Source: Spartobacteria bacterium UBA6821 (GTDB lineage: Bacteria > Verrucomicrobiota > Verrucomicrobiia > Chthoniobacterales > UBA6821). Taken from it: 8,565 nucleotides of DNA. Location of the stretch: contig DKEN01000125.1 of NCBI GenBank assembly GCA_002452515.1, forward strand, positions 6,007-14,571, in the 5' to 3' direction. Numbering within the stretch: the first letter of the stretch is position 1; every line of letters begins with the position of its first letter. A model generated the notes under the pieces. It saw only the letters and a program-made list of their open reading frames with translations. It did not search any database and was not told the DNA's origin. Shown one piece after another: positions 5,868 to 8,565 of this stretch. Made by a program: the position numbers and the translations under genes.

Positions 5868-6659
5868 ATGAAAACTCCTCAACTTCTCTGGACTCCCACC
5901 TTCGCCTTCTGGTGGCGCGATGTCATCCGCTTTCTACGCCAGCGCAACCGCATCATCGGAGCGCTCGCCACTCCGCTCGTTTTCTGGCTACTGGTCGGCT
6001 CTGGATTCGGCCCTTCATTCAGGAACCCTGGTGCCTCAGCACACGCAGGGAGTTACCTCGTCTATTTCTTTCCCGGCACGCTGGTGTTGATCATGCTCTT
6101 CACGGCGATCTTCTCGACGATCTCCATCATCGAGGATCGGCGAGAAGGATTTCTTCAGGGAGCCTTGGTCGCTCCGCTTTCTCCGGCAGCGATTCCCCTT
6201 GGCAAGTTTCTTGGAGGCACCACGCTCGCTGTGCTTCAAGCGGCTCTCTTCTGCGTTCTGGCCCCCTTGGCAGGAATGCCGATTGGCCTTCATCAGATCG
6301 CCCTTCTGCTCCCCGCCCTCATCCTGGTCGGCTTCAGCATGACGGGGTTGGGTTTCCTCGTCGCCTGGCCGATGGATTCGACGCAGGGATTCCACGCAAT
6401 CATGAATATTTTCCTGATGCCACTTTGGATGATGTCCGGGGCCCTCTTCCCAATGCCGGCAGGCACAGGGTGGCTTTACTGGGTCGGCAAGCTGAATCCT
6501 GTAAGCTATGGCGTCACTGCCATACGATCCGCCTTTGATACCAACCATGGCATCGTGCCTCCCGACTATCTTCCCGCACTGGGTGTCACCGCCCTTTTTG
6601 GGGCACTCACTTTTGCCATCAGCGTTTCGCTTGTCGCAAAGCGGAGTCGGCGCAGTTAA
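5868..6659 (+). CDS. ABC-2 type transporter permease
   Basis: This 263-residue integral membrane protein is the partner of the preceding ATPase. About six hydrophobic segments can be drawn by eye at 29-46, 65-87, 114-137, 143-168, 177-198 and 236-256. The first is preceded by a basic cytoplasmic stretch (RDVIRFLRQRNR). The ABC-2 hallmark IIEDRREGFLQGALVAPLSP (87-106) followed by LGKFLGG (111-117) is the loop that contacts the ATPase. The fold and length match the DrrB/NodJ/YadH group. A single permease with a single ATPase suggests a permease dimer and an ATPase dimer. It follows the ATPase gene by nine bases and precedes the yitJ-like gene by 20, so all three may share a transcript. Nothing here identifies the transported molecule. 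Confidence 0.92.
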   Translation: MKTPQLLWTPTFAFWWRDVIRFLRQRNRIIGALATPLVFWLLVGSGFGPSFRNPGASAHAGSYLVYFFPGTLVLIMLFTAIFSTISIIEDRREGFLQGALVAPLSPAAIPLGKFLGGTTLAVLQAALFCVLAPLAGMPIGLHQIALLLPALILVGFSMTGLGFLVAWPMDSTQGFHAIMNIFLMPLWMMSGALFPMPAGTGWLYWVGKLNPVSYGVTAIRSAFDTNHGIVPPDYLPALGVTALFGALTFAISVSLVAKRSRRS

Positions 6660-6679
6660 TCGCCTCACCCCGGCTGCAG

Positions 6680-8497
6680 ATGAGTGATCTTCTTGATGCC
6701 CTGAAAACAGGCATTCTTTGCGGCGATGGTGCCATGGGCACGCTGCTTTCCGAAAGGGGGACACCATCGGGGACATGTTATGAGGAGCTCTGCATCTCCC
6801 AACCGGAATTGATTGCCGGAATTCACGGGGAGTATCTTTCTGACGGAGCGAAGATTCTCACCACCAATTCCTTTGCCGCCAACGCCCTGAAACTTGCGCC
6901 CTTCGGATTGGAAACGCGCACAAAGGAGATCAACCAAGCTGCGGCTCGACTAGCCAAAGCGGTTGTTGATACCCAATCCGCTTGGGTAGCGGGAAGCGTC
7001 GGACCTCTCGGAGTTTCTGCAAACGATGCAGAGGTTAAGGGGATTGATCGGGAAGCCCTCTTTCATCAACAAATTTCGGCCCTTCTGGAAGGGGGATGCG
7101 ACCTCCTCCTGCTTGAGACGTTTCAAAACCCGGATGAACTGGCCCTCGCCTTGCAGGTGGCCAAATCACTCAATGACAACGTGCCGGTGATCACCCTGCT
7201 TGCCTCGCCGGAAACAGGCCGCCTTCCAGGAGGTGACTGGATCGGGGATGTGCTGGAGATGCTCGGGGAAAGAGGCGCCGACCTTGTCGGACTCAATTGT
7301 GTGAACGGGCCTCAGGCGATGCTGCGCCTTGTTGAAAAGATTGCTCCTTCCCGCCCCCTGGCCGTCTACGCAAACGCAGGTCGGCCTTCCTATCAGGAAG
7401 GCCGAATCGTTTATGGCACAACGCCGGAATATTTTGCTGATTTCGGAAAACGCATGGCCGAGGCAGGGGCAGTGCTTGTCGGGGGATGCTGTGGAACATC
7501 GCCTCTTCATATCAAGGCTCTTGCTCATGCCGTGGCAGGACTCAACCCTGCACCACGCAACCATTCCTCCATCACCATTCATGAAGAGGTGATGCCGTTA
7601 AGCAAACCCAGGGAAACCAATTTACTCGATCTGATCGCCGCTGGAAAAACGGTCATCGTCACCGAACTTGATCCACCAAAAACACTTCCGCTGGAAAAAT
7701 TCTTTGCAGCAGCTGAGGCGATAACACGCGCCGGGAGCGATGCTATCACCCTTGCTGACAATTCCCTCGCCATTCTCCGCGTCAGTAACTTCGCCGTTGC
7801 TGCGCTGCTCAAGGAACGTGGCATCACCCCCCTTCTCCACCTGAGTTGCCGTGACAAAAATCTTATCGGCCTTCAAAGCGAACTCCTCGGAATGGCGGCC
7901 TTGGGCATGCGCCATGTTCTGGCCCTTACCGGTGATCCAGCCAAAGGCGGCGATCATCCGGGAGCCTCTTCAATCTATGATGTGAACTCCGTTGGTCTGC
8001 TGGATGTCATTCGTCGCCTCAACGAGGGCTACACACAGGCAGGCACCGATCTTCAGGCCAGGCCCGATCTGATTGCGGGCTGCACTTTTAACCCGAATGC
8101 GCGCAATCTTGACACCCAGATTCAGCGACTTGAACGAAAGATCTCAGCCGGAGCGCGCTATGTCATGACCCAACCTGTCTTTGAAACATCCCTTGTCGAG
8201 GAGACGGTGAAACGGACGGCTCACTTTGGAGTCCCGGTTTTTATCGGAGTCTGGCCGTTACTCAACCAACGACAGGCTCGATTCCTTCACAACGAGGTCC
8301 CTGGCATCAAGATTCCGGAATCGGTCCTCCACCGCATGGAGGGACTCGAAGGCATCGAGGGACGCAAAGAGGGAATCGCGATTGCCAAGGAAGTGACACG
8401 CGCCGTGCTCGACAACTTTCCCGGAATCTATTTCATGACCCCGTTCCTCGCCTACCAGACAACTGAGGAACTTTCCGCCTTTGTCCGTTCCCGGTAG
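6680..8497 (+). CDS. yitJ: Bifunctional homocysteine S-methyltransferase / methylenetetrahydrofolate reductase
   Basis: This 605-residue two-domain enzyme is close in length to Bacillus subtilis YitJ (about 612, from memory). Residues 1 to about 295 are a homocysteine S-methyltransferase barrel: GDGAMGT at 15-21, TTNSF, GSVGPLG, and the three zinc-binding cysteines Cys207 (LNCVNGP) and Cys270/Cys271 (GGCCGTS). Residues from about 310 to 605 are a FAD-dependent MTHFR barrel: TELDPP at 328-333, where Glu329 matches the catalytic Glu of E. coli MetF, TGDP at 417-420 (Asp419), TFNPNARN, and MTQPVFE at 496-502. The reductase makes 5-methyl-THF and the other half methylates homocysteine to methionine. 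The N-terminal domain matches the B12-independent methyltransferase family and has no cobalamin domain, so its methyl donor is uncertain. Met305 sits at the domain junction. No Shine-Dalgarno sequence, S-box or other methionine riboswitch is visible in the 20-base gap upstream. It probably ends the cluster. Confidence 0.94.
   Translation: MSDLLDALKTGILCGDGAMGTLLSERGTPSGTCYEELCISQPELIAGIHGEYLSDGAKILTTNSFAANALKLAPFGLETRTKEINQAAARLAKAVVDTQSAWVAGSVGPLGVSANDAEVKGIDREALFHQQISALLEGGCDLLLLETFQNPDELALALQVAKSLNDNVPVITLLASPETGRLPGGDWIGDVLEMLGERGADLVGLNCVNGPQAMLRLVEKIAPSRPLAVYANAGRPSYQEGRIVYGTTPEYFADFGKRMAEAGAVLVGGCCGTSPLHIKALAHAVAGLNPAPRNHSSITIHEEVMPLSKPRETNLLDLIAAGKTVIVTELDPPKTLPLEKFFAAAEAITRAGSDAITLADNSLAILRVSNFAVAALLKERGITPLLHLSCRDKNLIGLQSELLGMAALGMRHVLALTGDPAKGGDHPGASSIYDVNSVGLLDVIRRLNEGYTQAGTDLQARPDLIAGCTFNPNARNLDTQIQRLERKISAGARYVMTQPVFETSLVEETVKRTAHFGVPVFIGVWPLLNQRQARFLHNEVPGIKIPESVLHRMEGLEGIEGRKEGIAIAKEVTRAVLDNFPGIYFMTPFLAYQTTEELSAFVRSR
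7381..7405 (+). repeat. Perfect 11-bp inverted repeat with 3-base loop inside the yitJ-like gene
   Basis: TCGGCCTTCCT (7381-7391) and AGGAAGGCCGA (7395-7405) are exact reverse complements around the loop ATC. The hairpin would be very stable in mRNA or single-stranded DNA. It lies in codons for RPSYQEGR, between the first zinc Cys and the CC pair, and keeps the frame. Only TTT follows a few bases later, so it is not a standard terminator on the plus strand. Confidence 0.8.
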
Positions 8498-8506
8498 TTG
8501 CAGCCT

Positions 8507-8536
8507 TTGTTCGGTTTTTACAGCCGGATCTATAAA
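8507..8536 (+). promoter_or_regulatory. Possible sigma70-type promoter for a gene beyond the window
   Basis: TTGTTC (8507-8512) is followed after 18 bases by TATAAA (8531-8536), a fair match to -35/-10 consensus in an A/T-rich stretch just after the yitJ-like stop. It would drive a gene starting past the right edge. No intrinsic terminator for the upstream cluster is visible: the only short complement (CGG/CCG near 8513-8526) is too weak. Confidence 0.3.
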
Positions 8537-8565
8537 TCTAAAAAGGCAATTGGACAGGATTTACA

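Noticed and set aside
6660..6679. Possible SAM riboswitch before the methionine-synthesis gene.
   Set aside because: The gap is only 20 bases, far too short for one.

Overview
The window is a compact, roughly 57% GC bacterial chromosome segment with seven complete genes and one gene cut by the left edge. The gene set suggests Verrucomicrobiota or a relative. The reasons are a short RRM protein with a Gly/Arg/Tyr tail, a small Pro-rich lipoprotein ending in a conserved-looking '[18 protein letters not shown]' module, starts without clear Shine-Dalgarno sequences, and an AroA-cytidylate kinase fusion. This placement rests on resemblance, not on a search, and is only moderately secure. I see no phage, transposon, CRISPR array, tRNA or rRNA.

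Layout. On the minus strand at 386-1 is the start of a glycine-rich RRM RNA-binding protein. A divergent, apparently non-coding gap (387-701) follows and can fold into three successive stem-loops. From 702 every gene is on the plus strand. A first tight cluster holds a small lipoprotein (702-1124), TyrA prephenate/arogenate dehydrogenase with a TTG start (1135-2040), and one 647-residue polypeptide joining AroA (EPSP synthase) to Cmk (cytidylate kinase) (2051-3994). The gaps in this cluster are 10 bases each. After a 176-base gap come PlsC acyltransferase (4171-4806), a two-gene ABC-2 exporter (ATPase 4872-5858, permease 5868-6659), and a bifunctional homocysteine S-methyltransferase / methylenetetrahydrofolate reductase of the YitJ type (6680-8497). 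A possible promoter lies in the last 70 bases.

How the genes fit together. TyrA and AroA belong to aromatic amino acid synthesis. Cmk phosphorylates CMP/dCMP, and PlsC makes phosphatidic acid, so the tyrA-aroA-cmk-plsC order resembles housekeeping clusters known from many bacteria. The exporter's substrate cannot be read from sequence. The YitJ-type enzyme couples one-carbon folate reduction to methionine synthesis.

Most of the window is ordinary core metabolism. The points most worth following are the nearly linker-free AroA-Cmk fusion with a divergent, LID-shortened kinase half, a perfect 11-bp hairpin inside the yitJ-like gene, the structured leader/intergenic region beside the RRM gene, and the lack of strong Shine-Dalgarno sequences at every start. 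I found nothing that I could defend as a wholly new system.
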